NCBI GenBank assembly: GCA_947450255.1
Contig: CANFVA010000006.1
Span: forward strand, 1-43,094
Reading direction: 5' to 3'
DNA length: 43,094 bases
From: Comamonadaceae bacterium
Lineage (GTDB): Bacteria > Pseudomonadota > Gammaproteobacteria > Burkholderiales > Burkholderiaceae_C
Part shown: piece after piece, positions 1 through 9,215 of the stretch
Layout of the letters: each line of letters begins with the position of its first letter
Position numbering within the stretch: position 1 is the first letter of the stretch
The notes under the pieces: generated by a model
What the model saw: the letters and a program-made list of their open reading frames with translations, nothing else
Told to the model about the DNA's origin: nothing
Database searches by the model: none
Position numbers and translations under genes: made by a program

Positions 1-566
1 GCGATGCCCATGTCGGTGAGCAGTTTGCGAATTTCAGTCAGGTCGTCGCGGTGTCTAAAGCCCAGGGCGCTGGGGCCCAAAATATTGCAGCTCGGCACGC
101 GCCCTTCTTCCGACGCCCGGCTGCGCGGCTGCGACAAATGGCGCACCAGCTGGTAGAAAGTTTCGGAGGCGCCCCAGTTTTCTTTACGTTGGTAAGAAGG
201 TAATTCCAAAGCCACCACCGGCACGGGCAGATCCAAGGCCTTGCACAAGCCGCCGGGGTCGTCCTGGATCAGCTCGGCGGTGCAGGACGAGCCCACCAAC
301 ATCGCTTGCGGCGCAAAGCGCTCGAAGGCCTGACGCGCGGCGGTTTTGAAAAGTTCGGCGGTATCGCCGCCCAGGTCGCGCGCCTGGAAGGTGGTGTAAG
401 TCACAGGCGGGCGCTTTTGCAGGCGCTCGATCATAGTGAACAGCAAATCGGCGTAGGTGTCGCCCTGGGGCGCATGTAGCACGTAATGCACGCCTTCCAT
501 GGCCGTGGCAATACGCATAGCGCCCACATGGGGCGGTCCTTCGTAAGTCCACAAGGTCAGTTGCAT
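1..566 (-). CDS. bchB: BchB, subunit B of dark-operative protochlorophyllide reductase (partial, C-terminus off window)
   Basis: Catalytic-component subunit of the nitrogenase-like, light-independent protochlorophyllide reductase (BchL + BchNB), which reduces the C17-C18 double bond in bacteriochlorophyll synthesis. The frame read leftward from the ATG at 566 starts [20 protein letters not shown], the family signature. It stays open to the window edge (about 188 codons of the usual ~510-530). Asp36 (motif PQGD) sits exactly where the known aspartate ligand of the BchNB [4Fe-4S] cluster lies, and the conserved [13 protein letters not shown] follows. It starts 13 bases after the bchN stop, with a weak AAAGAG ribosome site, so it is the third gene of a bchFNB operon. 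Confidence 0.97.
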   Translation of the reverse strand, partial: MQLTLWTYEGPPHVGAMRIATAMEGVHYVLHAPQGDTYADLLFTMIERLQKRPPVTYTTFQARDLGGDTAELFKTAARQAFERFAPQAMLVGSSCTAELIQDDPGGLCKALDLPVPVVALELPSYQRKENWGASETFYQLVRHLSQPRSRASEEGRVPSCNILGPSALGFRHRDDLTEIRKLLTDMGI

Positions 567-579
567 GCTGCTGTGCTCT

Positions 580-2432
<1,853 letters not shown>

Positions 2433-2439
2433 GGGAACC

Positions 2440-2480
2440 AATTTATCCCCCTTTTTGCAAGCTGTCAACTTATTGTTACG
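2440..2480 (-). promoter_or_regulatory. bchF promoter with PpsR-like box overlapping -35
   Basis: On the minus strand CGT-N12-ACA (2480 to 2463) is one mismatch from the PpsR/CrtJ operator TGT-N12-ACA. Its right end forms a perfect -35 TTGACA (2468-2463). A 17-base spacer leads to TAAATT (2445-2440, 4/6 to the -10 consensus). The bchG promoter has the same arrangement: N12 ends in TTG and ACA completes the -35. That parallel is the main support. Repression by PpsR under aerobic conditions is inferred from the family. Confidence 0.6.
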
Positions 2481-2536
2481 TCATTTTTTTCGGACACTCT
2501 ATTATTCCTAGTAAACTTATCGGGTATTAAATTTAC

Positions 2537-2552
2537 TTTGACCTTAGTCAAA
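2537..2552. promoter_or_regulatory. FNR/FixK-like palindrome between bchF and aerR
   Basis: TTTGAC-CTTA-GTCAAA is a perfect 6-4-6 inverted repeat. It fits the general Crp/Fnr-family pattern TTG-N8-CAA, with C/G in place of the T/A of the canonical FNR half-site TTGAT. It lies about 105 bases upstream of bchF and 160 bases upstream of aerR, so it could control either. Binding by FnrL or FixK is inferred. Confidence 0.5.
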
Positions 2553-2711
2553 TAGCAGCGTAAAACGAAGTGGACAGTAGCTTTAGTCAATGCAATGCGT
2601 CAGTAGAGCGCCATGCGCTGGCCTACCGCTGCACCGGCGATCCCCGGTGACCCGGCAGATTCCGGTCCGAATAACGAGAAGAGACGAAATCCTTTAAGAG
2701 AGGAGTAGTAC

Positions 2712-3635
2712 ATGGGTTCATCCAATAGGAGTACCTTTGTCGGTGGTGCCGGGTTTGCTGACAAAAGCCATGCCGAGCAGTGGCATGAAGCGGCAAGTAC
2801 TGGAGCGGACGCCTACCAAGATAGTGGCGCCGGGCGCATAATGGAGCGCGCCGACCACACCGTGGCAGTGCTGGCGCAAGCGATACAGCATGAAATCATC
2901 CCGCGCCTGATGCTGGCGCATCGCAGCCCCTTCGAATGCACACTGCCACCGGACCGAATTCCAGTCACCGTCAGCGCCCAAGAGGTCGAGGCGTTCGGCC
3001 AGTTGATATTAGGCCAGGCAGTGGAAAAAGCGCTTGAATGCATCACCGCGATGCGAAGCCAGGGTGCGCCGATTGAATCGATATACCTGGACTTGCTCGC
3101 CCCGGCAGCGCGCTACCTCGGCCAATTGTGGGAAGATGATTTATGTGATTTCACCGATGTCACCCTGGGCCTGGGGCAACTGCAAAAGATGCTGCGCGAC
3201 CTCAACAGCGAGTTTGAGAAGTTCCGAAACCCCGAGCCCAACGGCCTGAGCATTTTGCTGGTACCCACCCCTGGAGAGCAACATACATTTGGCCTGGCGA
3301 TGGTGGCAGAGTTTTTCCGTAAAACCGGTTGGGAAGTGGTCGGTGGCCCCTACGATTTGGAAGATTCGCCGCAGACTTTGGTCAAAAGCCGAAAATTCGA
3401 CGTGGTCGGCTTTTCTCTGGCGACCTTGGTCAACGTACCTAATTTGACCAAGTGCGTTGCTGAAGTGCGAGCCCTCTCCAAGAACAAAAGCGTGTGCATA
3501 ATGGTCGGAGGGCCGTTGTTTGCACAAAACCCGGAATGTCAAGCCAGCGTGGGAGCTGATTTGATGGTCAACGATGCGCAGGAAGCCCCGTCACTGGCAC
3601 GCCTGCACCTGAGTTCAGGCTTGGCAATCCAGTAA
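2712..3635 (+). CDS. aerR: AerR/PpaA, cobalamin-binding antirepressor of photosynthesis genes
   Basis: Partner of PpsR/CrtJ that relieves repression; the family binds B12 (and reportedly heme). Residues ~90-170 form the helical part, with the AerR-type LGQLWEDDLCDFTDVTLG motif (Trp140). Residues ~178-300 form a B12-binding Rossmann-like domain with PTPGEQHTFGL, in which His191 is the expected cobalt or heme ligand, and a late IMVGGPLF strand. The first ~45 residues are low in conservation and could be a tail or a mis-set start. The AGGAG at 2701-2705, a few bases upstream, supports the ATG at 2712. ppsR follows after 34 bases, the usual aerR-ppsR pairing. Confidence 0.9.
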   Translation: MGSSNRSTFVGGAGFADKSHAEQWHEAASTGADAYQDSGAGRIMERADHTVAVLAQAIQHEIIPRLMLAHRSPFECTLPPDRIPVTVSAQEVEAFGQLILGQAVEKALECITAMRSQGAPIESIYLDLLAPAARYLGQLWEDDLCDFTDVTLGLGQLQKMLRDLNSEFEKFRNPEPNGLSILLVPTPGEQHTFGLAMVAEFFRKTGWEVVGGPYDLEDSPQTLVKSRKFDVVGFSLATLVNVPNLTKCVAEVRALSKNKSVCIMVGGPLFAQNPECQASVGADLMVNDAQEAPSLARLHLSSGLAIQ

Positions 3636-3669
3636 ATCTAAAGAAAAACGACAACGTATTGGACACCGT

Positions 3670-5133
3670 ATGAACCAAGCCCTCGAAACTGCTTGCGCCC
3701 AAATGGCGGGGCGTTTTGACAATGCGCAGCGCTTTTTTGAGCATTTGGACGTGGATACCGTCTCCAAACTCATCTGCGCAGCGGCCGACGTGGTGCTGGT
3801 GATGGATGGCGAGGGCGTAATTCAAGACGCTGCGTTTAGCAGCGATGAATTGCTAGCCCAGGGCCAGGCCCACTGGATGGGCAAGCCCTGGGACCAAACC
3901 GTGACCCATGAGAGCCGCCCTAAAGTCGCCTCGATGCTGCGCGACCTGGGCACCGGCAAAGGCCCGAAATGGCGACACCTTAACCAGCAAGTGGGCGATG
4001 GCGGCGATCTGCCCTTGTCTTACTCGCTGGTGGAGGTCCCGCCCGAGGGCAACAGACCGATGCGTGCGATTGCCTTTGGCCGCGACCTGCGCCCTCAAGC
4101 GGCACTGCAGCAAAAACTGGTCACTGCCCAACGCGCCATGGAGCGCGATTATTGGCAGCTCAAGCATGTGGAAACCCGCTACCGCCTGCTGTTCCAGGTG
4201 TCCTCCGAGGCGCTACTGATTTTGGATGCCAATACCGAGAAGTTGGAGGACTGCAATCCGGCGGCGCTTAGCTTGTTTGGCGAAGCCGTGGGTAAAACCG
4301 GCTGGAGCCTGAGCCAAAGCTTGGACAAGCGCAGCCAAACGGCACTTAGTCAGGTGTTTTCCGGCCTGCGTGCCAGCGGACAGTCCGAGCCTATTGAGGT
4401 GCGCCTCGTACCCAGCCAAGCCGAGGTGAGTGTCTCCGTCTCCTTGTTTCGCCAAGAGCAATCCGCCCATTTTCTGTTGCGCTTCAAGCCCAAGGGCGGC
4501 TTATCCGAGGCCTCAGCCGCCAGCAACGCCAAGCAAATACTCGCCGACGTCATGGAAAGTGCGCCCGATGCGTTCGTGGTCACTGACCTGAGCGGCCAGG
4601 TGCTCACGGCCAATCGTGCGTTTTTGCAATTGGCACAAGTCAGTAACGAGGGTCTGGTGCGCGGCGAGTCGCTGGAGCGCTGGCTAGGCCGAGCCGGCGT
4701 GGACTTGAGCGTGCTGATTTCCAATTTGCGCCAGCGTGATGTGGTCCGCTTGTTTGCAACCCGCATGCGCGGCGACTACGGCTCCACCACCGACGTAGAA
4801 ATTTCGGCAGTTGCCGTGACTACCGGCGAGCAGCGCTGCCTGGGCTTTACCATTCGCGATGTGGGCTTACGCCTGAGCAATGAACCCAAGGTCGGACGCG
4901 AACTGCCACGCTCCACCGGCCAAATGACCGAGCTGGTGGGCCGCGTGCCGCTCAAAGACATCGTCCGTGAGACCACCGACCTGATCGAGCAACTGTGCAT
5001 CGAAGCCGCGCTGGAACTGACCGGCGACAACCGCGCTTCGGCAGCTGAGATGTTGGGCCTGTCGCGTCAAAGCCTCTACGTCAAGCTGCGGCGATTTGGC
5101 ATGGGCGATGGGGGTGGAGAGGCTGAAAGCTAA
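3670..5133 (+). CDS. ppsR: PpsR/CrtJ, redox-responsive PAS repressor of photosynthesis genes
   Basis: Aerobic repressor that binds TGT-N12-ACA sites in bch, crt and puc promoters. The 487 residues show an N-terminal PAS-like domain (~30-140), a Q-linker helix (~141-170), PAS1 (~171-275), PAS2 (~290-400) and a C-terminal Fis-type helix-turn-helix (~440-478, TGDNRASAAEMLGLSRQSLY). Cys443, just before the HTH (EQLCIEAAL), sits where the redox cysteine Cys420/424 of CrtJ/PpsR lies. The other cysteines are Cys9, 36, 194 and 390. There is none in residues 230-290, about where I expect the first Rhodobacter redox cysteine. The ribosome site is weak (TTGGAC). Follows aerR, probably co-transcribed. 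Confidence 0.94.
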   Translation: MNQALETACAQMAGRFDNAQRFFEHLDVDTVSKLICAAADVVLVMDGEGVIQDAAFSSDELLAQGQAHWMGKPWDQTVTHESRPKVASMLRDLGTGKGPKWRHLNQQVGDGGDLPLSYSLVEVPPEGNRPMRAIAFGRDLRPQAALQQKLVTAQRAMERDYWQLKHVETRYRLLFQVSSEALLILDANTEKLEDCNPAALSLFGEAVGKTGWSLSQSLDKRSQTALSQVFSGLRASGQSEPIEVRLVPSQAEVSVSVSLFRQEQSAHFLLRFKPKGGLSEASAASNAKQILADVMESAPDAFVVTDLSGQVLTANRAFLQLAQVSNEGLVRGESLERWLGRAGVDLSVLISNLRQRDVVRLFATRMRGDYGSTTDVEISAVAVTTGEQRCLGFTIRDVGLRLSNEPKVGRELPRSTGQMTELVGRVPLKDIVRETTDLIEQLCIEAALELTGDNRASAAEMLGLSRQSLYVKLRRFGMGDGGGEAES

Positions 5134-5141
5134 GGCTTTTG

Positions 5142-5180
5142 TGGCCGGGTTGCAGCCGGCTGGCCATCTTGTTTTTTCTT
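5142..5180 (+). terminator. Probable Rho-independent terminator after ppsR
   Basis: TGGCCGG (5142-5148) pairs with CTGGCCA (5160-5166), with one G-T pair and an 11-base loop. It is followed at once by a T-rich run (TCTTGTTTTTTCTTTG). It lies 9 bases past the ppsR stop, as expected for the end of an aerR-ppsR transcript. Confidence 0.55.
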
Positions 5181-5231
5181 TGTTTGCCCTAGGAAAATAT
5201 AAGCAAAAAAGCTGTCTTTTAAATACCGGTT

Positions 5232-5442
5232 TCGGCCTATGGGCCGAGCTACTTTCTTTTGCTTCGCCAAAAGAAAGTAGCCAAAGAAAAGGCGAGCCAA
5301 AGGCCGTGCCCCTACGGGCTGCCTTGCGCTACTCGCGTCGCCCGGGGTCGGGCGCAAACTCGCTACGCTCAAACAAGCGTGTGCTCGTTCGCTGCGCTCA
5401 CCTTGCACACGCTTGGTGGCGCGCTGCTGCGCAGCCGCGCCA
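5232..5442. repeat. Extragenic palindromic repeat cluster between ppsR and bchG
   Basis: The 566-base gap from 5134 to 5699 has no credible gene. It holds a run of perfect inverted repeats: TCGGCC-4-GGCCGA (5232-5247); a 13-bp stem with 6-base loop, CTACTTTCTTTTG / CAAAAGAAAGTAG (5249-5280); AAGCGTGTGC / GCACACGCTT with a 20-base loop (5375-5414); and TGGCGCG / CGCGCCA around GCTGCGCAGC (5417-5442). The ACTTTCTTTTGCTTCGCC type of hairpin followed by CCAAAGAAAAGGCG is, from memory, a common dispersed intergenic element in Burkholderiales. A G-rich tract follows at 5571-5610. Role unknown. Confidence 0.7.
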
Positions 5443-5650
5443 AGCCCCCATCCATTGACTACGACCGCATCGTTTCCCAATCTACGCAAACAAATCCGCA
5501 CCGCAAGCTCCCGCACCAACACCCCTATCCGGCGCAAAAAGGCCAAATTGGCTGTTCAAGCTCCCCGTCACCCCGGCGGGGGTGAAGGGGCGGGGGGGAA
5601 GCGGGGGATAAAAAAGCAGCTGGGGAAACGAGACACAAACCATCGGTATG

Positions 5651-5691
5651 TGTAAATTTAACTTGACACTTCAATGTGTCCTCGTTAAAAC
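5651..5691 (+). promoter_or_regulatory. bchG promoter with perfect PpsR box
   Basis: TGTAAATTTAACTTGACA (5651-5668) is an exact TGT-N12-ACA PpsR/CrtJ operator. Its last six bases are a perfect -35 TTGACA (5663-5668). A 17-base spacer leads to TAAAAC (5686-5691, 4/6 to the -10 consensus). PpsR bound here would block RNA polymerase directly. The -10 ends only 8 bases before the bchG ATG at 5700, as at bchF. Confidence 0.75.
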
Positions 5692-5699
5692 CACTGGGC

Positions 5700-6587
5700 A
5701 TGTCTTTGCCGCAACTTTCAGCCGTTACCGAGCTGTTCAAACCCATCACCTGGTTTCCGCCCATGTGGGCGTTTGCCTGCGGGATAGTGGCCTCGGGCGT
5801 ATCTATGGAGGGCAAATGGCCACTGGCCCTCATCGGGGTGGCGCTGGCCGGGCCATTTGTGTGCGCGACCAGCCAGGCCGTAAACGATTGGTTTGACCGG
5901 CATGTGGATGCGATCAACGAGCCGCAAAGGCCTATTCCCTCGGGGCGTATGCCCGGGCGCTGGGGCCTCTACATTGCAGTGATTTGGACGCTGGTGTCGT
6001 TGGCGGTGGCCAGCTTGCTGGGGCCTTGGGGTTTTGGCGCGGCGTTGCTGGGCTTGGTGCTGGCCTGGGTCTACAGCGCGCCGCCGCTACGGCTCAAAGA
6101 AAACGGTTGGTGGGGCAATGCCGCATGCGGCATCAGCTACGAAGGCATTGCCTGGACGACGGGCGCAGCCGTAATGGCGGGGGGCCAGATGCCCGAGCCG
6201 CGTTCGCTCTGGCTGGCGCTGCTTTACAGCATAGGCACCCACGGGATCATGACGCTCAATGATTTCAAGGCCGTGGCCGGTGACCGCGCCATGGGCGTGC
6301 GCTCGCTGCCGGTGCAACTCGGTGAGCAGCGCGCGGCGCGCGTAGCCTGTTGGTTCATGGTGTTGCCGCAATGTCTAGTCATCCTGCTGCTGTTTGCTTG
6401 GGGCCAGGCGGGGCGCGGCTTGGCGGTGGCGGTGCTGCTGTGCATTCAAGTATTGATGATGGATTATTTTTTGATGCGTGTGAGCCAAAGAGCGCTGTGG
6501 TACAGCGGTTTTGGCGTACCGTTTTTTGTGGCCGGGATGATGGTCAGCGCTTTCGCATTGCGCGCGCTGATTGGCGCAGGCGCATGA
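5700..6587 (+). CDS. bchG: BchG, bacteriochlorophyll synthase
   Basis: Membrane prenyltransferase that esterifies bacteriochlorophyllide a with geranylgeranyl or phytyl diphosphate. The 295-residue UbiA-family protein starts with the BchG pattern LPQLSAVTELFKPITWFPPM. The diphosphate/Mg motif NDWFDRHVDAINEPQRPIPS is at 62-81 and the second Asp-rich loop is LNDFKAVAGDRAMG. About nine hydrophobic helices are visible. A GTG at 5676 would add eight residues but falls inside the promoter spacer, so I take the ATG at 5700 even though no good ribosome site precedes it. The gap to bchP is 103 bases. The pucC-like orf428 usual between bchG and bchP in Rhodobacter is absent. Confidence 0.95.
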   Translation: MSLPQLSAVTELFKPITWFPPMWAFACGIVASGVSMEGKWPLALIGVALAGPFVCATSQAVNDWFDRHVDAINEPQRPIPSGRMPGRWGLYIAVIWTLVSLAVASLLGPWGFGAALLGLVLAWVYSAPPLRLKENGWWGNAACGISYEGIAWTTGAAVMAGGQMPEPRSLWLALLYSIGTHGIMTLNDFKAVAGDRAMGVRSLPVQLGEQRAARVACWFMVLPQCLVILLLFAWGQAGRGLAVAVLLCIQVLMMDYFLMRVSQRALWYSGFGVPFFVAGMMVSAFALRALIGAGA

Positions 6588-6690
6588 ATTGGCGCACGCA
6601 ACTAGGAATACGGGGAGTAGCGAACCGGGCGCACGCGCACAGGGGGCGGCACCGGCTTTTAGGCTTTGCGTAAGCGAAGGAGATACTGCA

Positions 6691-7899
6691 ATGGAAACAT
6701 CAGAAACATTTGACGTCGTGGTCGTGGGCGGTGGCCCGGCAGGCGCTACGGCAGCGCATACGCTGGCACAGCGCGGGCTCTCGGTGCTCTTGCTCGACCG
6801 CGCCGGGCGCATCAAGCCTTGTGGCGGCGCCATACCCCCGCGCTTGATCAAGGACTACGCAATCCCCGACCATTTGCTGGTCGCGAAAGCGCAATCGGCG
6901 CGCATGATTGCGCCCAGCAACCAAAAGGTAGACATCCCTATCGACAACGGCTTTGTCGGCATGGTGGACCGCGCGGAATTTGACGAATGGCTGCGCGAGC
7001 GCGCCGCAATGGCTGGAGCCAAAAGGCGCATCGGCACCTTTGACAAACTCAGCCGCGATGCCGACGGCGTGAGCGTGGTGCACTTCCAGGCGCGCGAACA
7101 TTCACAACGCGGCGAAGGCCGCCCGGCGCGGGTGCGGGCACGTAGCATCATCGGAGCCGATGGTGCCAAGTCGCAAGTGGCGCGCCAGGCCGGTGTCGAT
7201 GGTGCCAAGGACACGCAGTATGTATTTGCCTACCACGAGATCGTCAAAGCCCCGGCGATCAAACCCGCAGGTTACGACGGTACGCGCTGCGATGTGTATT
7301 ACCAGGGCCAGCTCTCGCCCGATTTTTACGGCTGGGTGTTCCCGCACGGCGATACCTTGAGCATTGGCACGGGCAGTGCAGACAAAGGTTTTTCCTTGCG
7401 CCATGCGGTGGCCCAATTGCGCCAGGCCTCGGGTCTGGGCCAGGCCGAAGTGCTGCGCCGCGAAGGCGCCCCCCTGCCCATGAAACCGCTCAAACGCTGG
7501 GACAACGGACGCGATGTGGTGCTGGCCGGGGATGCCGCAGGCGTGGTGGCACCGGCCTCGGGCGAAGGCATTTACTACGCCATGTATGGCGGCGAACTGG
7601 CAGCCCATGCCGTAGAAAAACTGCTGCACACCGGCGAGGTGAAAAGCCTGCTGTATGCGCGCAAAGAATTTATGCGTGCCCACCGCACCGTGTTTACCGT
7701 GCTGGGCATCATGCAATGGTTTTGGTACAGCAGCGAAAAGCGGCGCGAACGCTTTGTCAAAATTTGCGAAGACCGCGATGTGCAGCAACTCACGTTTGAG
7801 TCGTACATGAACAAGCAATTGGTACGCAAAAAACCCATGGCGCATGTGCGCATCTTTTTCAAGGACATGGCGCACTTGCTTGGATTGGCCAAAGTGTGA
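6691..7899 (+). CDS. bchP: BchP, geranylgeranyl reductase
   Basis: Flavoprotein that reduces the geranylgeranyl tail of bacteriochlorophyll (and free geranylgeranyl diphosphate) to phytyl with NADPH. The 402-residue length is typical. FAD motif VVVGGGPAGATAAHTLAQRG is near residue 9, family motif IKPCGGAIPPRL near 41, and the second FAD region VVLAGDAAGVVAPASGEGI follows. The ATG at 6691 is set by AAGGAGA at 6677-6683. The frame is open back to 6571, overlapping bchG, but that extension has no family similarity. It overlaps the next gene by four bases (GTGA). Confidence 0.95.
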   Translation: METSETFDVVVVGGGPAGATAAHTLAQRGLSVLLLDRAGRIKPCGGAIPPRLIKDYAIPDHLLVAKAQSARMIAPSNQKVDIPIDNGFVGMVDRAEFDEWLRERAAMAGAKRRIGTFDKLSRDADGVSVVHFQAREHSQRGEGRPARVRARSIIGADGAKSQVARQAGVDGAKDTQYVFAYHEIVKAPAIKPAGYDGTRCDVYYQGQLSPDFYGWVFPHGDTLSIGTGSADKGFSLRHAVAQLRQASGLGQAEVLRREGAPLPMKPLKRWDNGRDVVLAGDAAGVVAPASGEGIYYAMYGGELAAHAVEKLLHTGEVKSLLYARKEFMRAHRTVFTVLGIMQWFWYSSEKRRERFVKICEDRDVQQLTFESYMNKQLVRKKPMAHVRIFFKDMAHLLGLAKV

Positions 7900-8174
7900 A
7901 CCTCGAGCAGCTGTACCAGGGTCCGTTGGTCGTAGACATTGCTATCGGTTTCATCACCCTAGAAACTCTGCTACTGTGGGCTTGGCACAAATTTACCGGG
8001 CGCGGATTGGCCTTGGGCGATTGCGTGTTAACCATCGTCTCCGGCGCTTGTTTGATGCTGTCGCTGCGCTGCGCCTTGACACCAGATGGCTGGCCGGGCA
8101 TGGCGCTTTTTTTGATCGGCGCGGGCATTGCCCACGGCGCGGATTTACGAAGCCGCTGGCGCGATAAGGCCTGA
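7896..8174 (+). CDS. Small membrane protein of unknown function, coupled to bchP
   Basis: I do not recognise the family. The 92-residue protein starts at a GTG that overlaps the bchP stop by four bases, so translation is probably coupled. It has three hydrophobic stretches: VVDIAIGFITLETLLLWAW (~12-30), a central ALGDCVLTIVSGACLMLSL and WPGMALFLIGAGIAHGAD near the end. The tail is basic. Its last 30 bases overlap the end of cbbR on the other strand. Position suggests a role in pigment synthesis or the photosynthetic membrane; this is inference only. Confidence 0.7.
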   Translation: MNLEQLYQGPLVVDIAIGFITLETLLLWAWHKFTGRGLALGDCVLTIVSGACLMLSLRCALTPDGWPGMALFLIGAGIAHGADLRSRWRDKA

Positions 8175-9113
8175 ATGGATGGGGCCGAGCTTGACGTGGC
8201 GCCCAAATTGCTGCGCCAGAAAGTCTTCGCCATGCTCTAGCACGAAATAGCGAAAAGCCTCCGCCGCAGGCGATAGCAATTTAGACAACATATGCACCAC
8301 GTTCCAGGCGCGCACCACGGGAGCGCCTTCGACGTCGAGCACCGCAATTAAGTGGTTATCCAATTCCAGTCCCAGGGTGTGCAGGGATAAAAAGCTCAAG
8401 CCCATGCCCGCGATGACCGCCTGTTTGATCGTCTCATTGCTAGCCATTTCCATACTCACGCGCGGTTCGATACGGGCTTTTTCTAAAAAGCGCTCCATGG
8501 CGGCGCGGGTGCCCGAGCCCGGTTCGCGCAAGATGAAAGGTTGGCCCTGCAAGTCTTGCGGGGAAATAGTCTCGCCCCGCGCCAGCATGTGGCCTACCGG
8601 CGCCACAAACACATGCGGGTGCGCAGCAAAGGGCTCGGCCCGAGTCGCCATCTCGGTAGGTGGCCGGCCCATGATGGCGATGTCCACTTCATTGGCGTAA
8701 AGCATCTTGACCAACTGCTCGCGATTGCCCACCACCAGCTTGATGTCCACACCAGGGTGCTCCTGGCGAAACTGCGCCAGCAAATGCGGCAAAAAATACT
8801 TGGCGGTGCTGACCATGCCGATGGTCAGCAAGCCCACCTCCAGCTTTTGCAGCCGCGCCGCCGCATCCTCGGCGTCTTTCAGGGTGGCGAGCATTTTGCG
8901 GGCATAGACCAGCATGTATTCGCCTACGGTGCTCAGCGTCACGGTGCGTCCACTGCGGTCGAACAAGGGCATGCCGATATGTTTTTCCAGCTCGCGCACC
9001 TGCATGGTCACAGCCGGGGGCGTGAGGTTCAGGGTTTGCGCCGCGCGCGTGAAGCTTAGGTGGCGGGCCACCTCGCTAAAGACCCGCAATTGGCGGAAGG
9101 TTGCGTTTTTCAT
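8145..9113 (-). CDS. cbbR: CbbR, LysR-type activator of Calvin cycle genes
   Basis: LysR-family regulator, 322 residues. The N-terminal winged HTH (~3-62) has FRQLRVFSEVARHLSFTRAA and LTPPAVTMQVRELEKHIGMP, followed by the co-inducer domain with the CbbR-like VGLLTIGMVSTAKYFLPHLL and PGVDIKLVVGNREQLV. CbbR proteins sense Calvin cycle and redox metabolites and activate cbb operons. It is transcribed away from the aminotransferase gene that leads the cbb cluster, the classic divergent cbbR arrangement. Its 3' end overlaps the small membrane-protein gene by 30 bases on the other strand. Confidence 0.93.
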   Translation of the reverse strand: MKNATFRQLRVFSEVARHLSFTRAAQTLNLTPPAVTMQVRELEKHIGMPLFDRSGRTVTLSTVGEYMLVYARKMLATLKDAEDAAARLQKLEVGLLTIGMVSTAKYFLPHLLAQFRQEHPGVDIKLVVGNREQLVKMLYANEVDIAIMGRPPTEMATRAEPFAAHPHVFVAPVGHMLARGETISPQDLQGQPFILREPGSGTRAAMERFLEKARIEPRVSMEMASNETIKQAVIAGMGLSFLSLHTLGLELDNHLIAVLDVEGAPVVRAWNVVHMLSKLLSPAAEAFRYFVLEHGEDFLAQQFGRHVKLGPIHSGLIAPAAS

Positions 9114-9123
9114 TCAGGTATAG

Positions 9124-9177
9124 CTTAACTGAAGTCAAAAAATAAATGAATTTACTTTCATATGCAGGACTTCTACA
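9124..9177 (+). promoter_or_regulatory. Probable CbbR-controlled promoter of the glyoxylate aminotransferase gene
   Basis: This 54-base block matches 10568-10621 upstream of cbbL at 45 positions without gaps; the first 35 bases match at 33. It contains TAAAT-GA-ATTTA, a T-N10-A dyad of the LysR-operator type. A conserved candidate promoter is TTTACT (9151-9156), 17 bases, TACAGT (9174-9179). It begins 11 bases upstream of the divergent cbbR start, so CbbR here could control both directions. Confidence 0.7.
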
Positions 9178-9215
9178 GTCCGGTGCCTCAACCCTACAAC
9201 CGAAAGGAAAGCGCT

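Noticed and set aside
2527-2545. Third copy of the CbbR-type block upstream of bchF/aerR
   Set aside because: Shares only about ten AT-rich bases (AATTTACTTT) with the cbb promoters; not enough to call.
5641-5653. Second PpsR site next to the bchG box
   Set aside because: ACACA...TGTGT (5633-5653) is inverted relative to TGT-N12-ACA and has the wrong spacing.
9162-9215. Upstream in-frame ATG of the glyoxylate aminotransferase gene
   Set aside because: Lies inside the conserved promoter block; AAAGGAAA and family similarity support the ATG at 9216.
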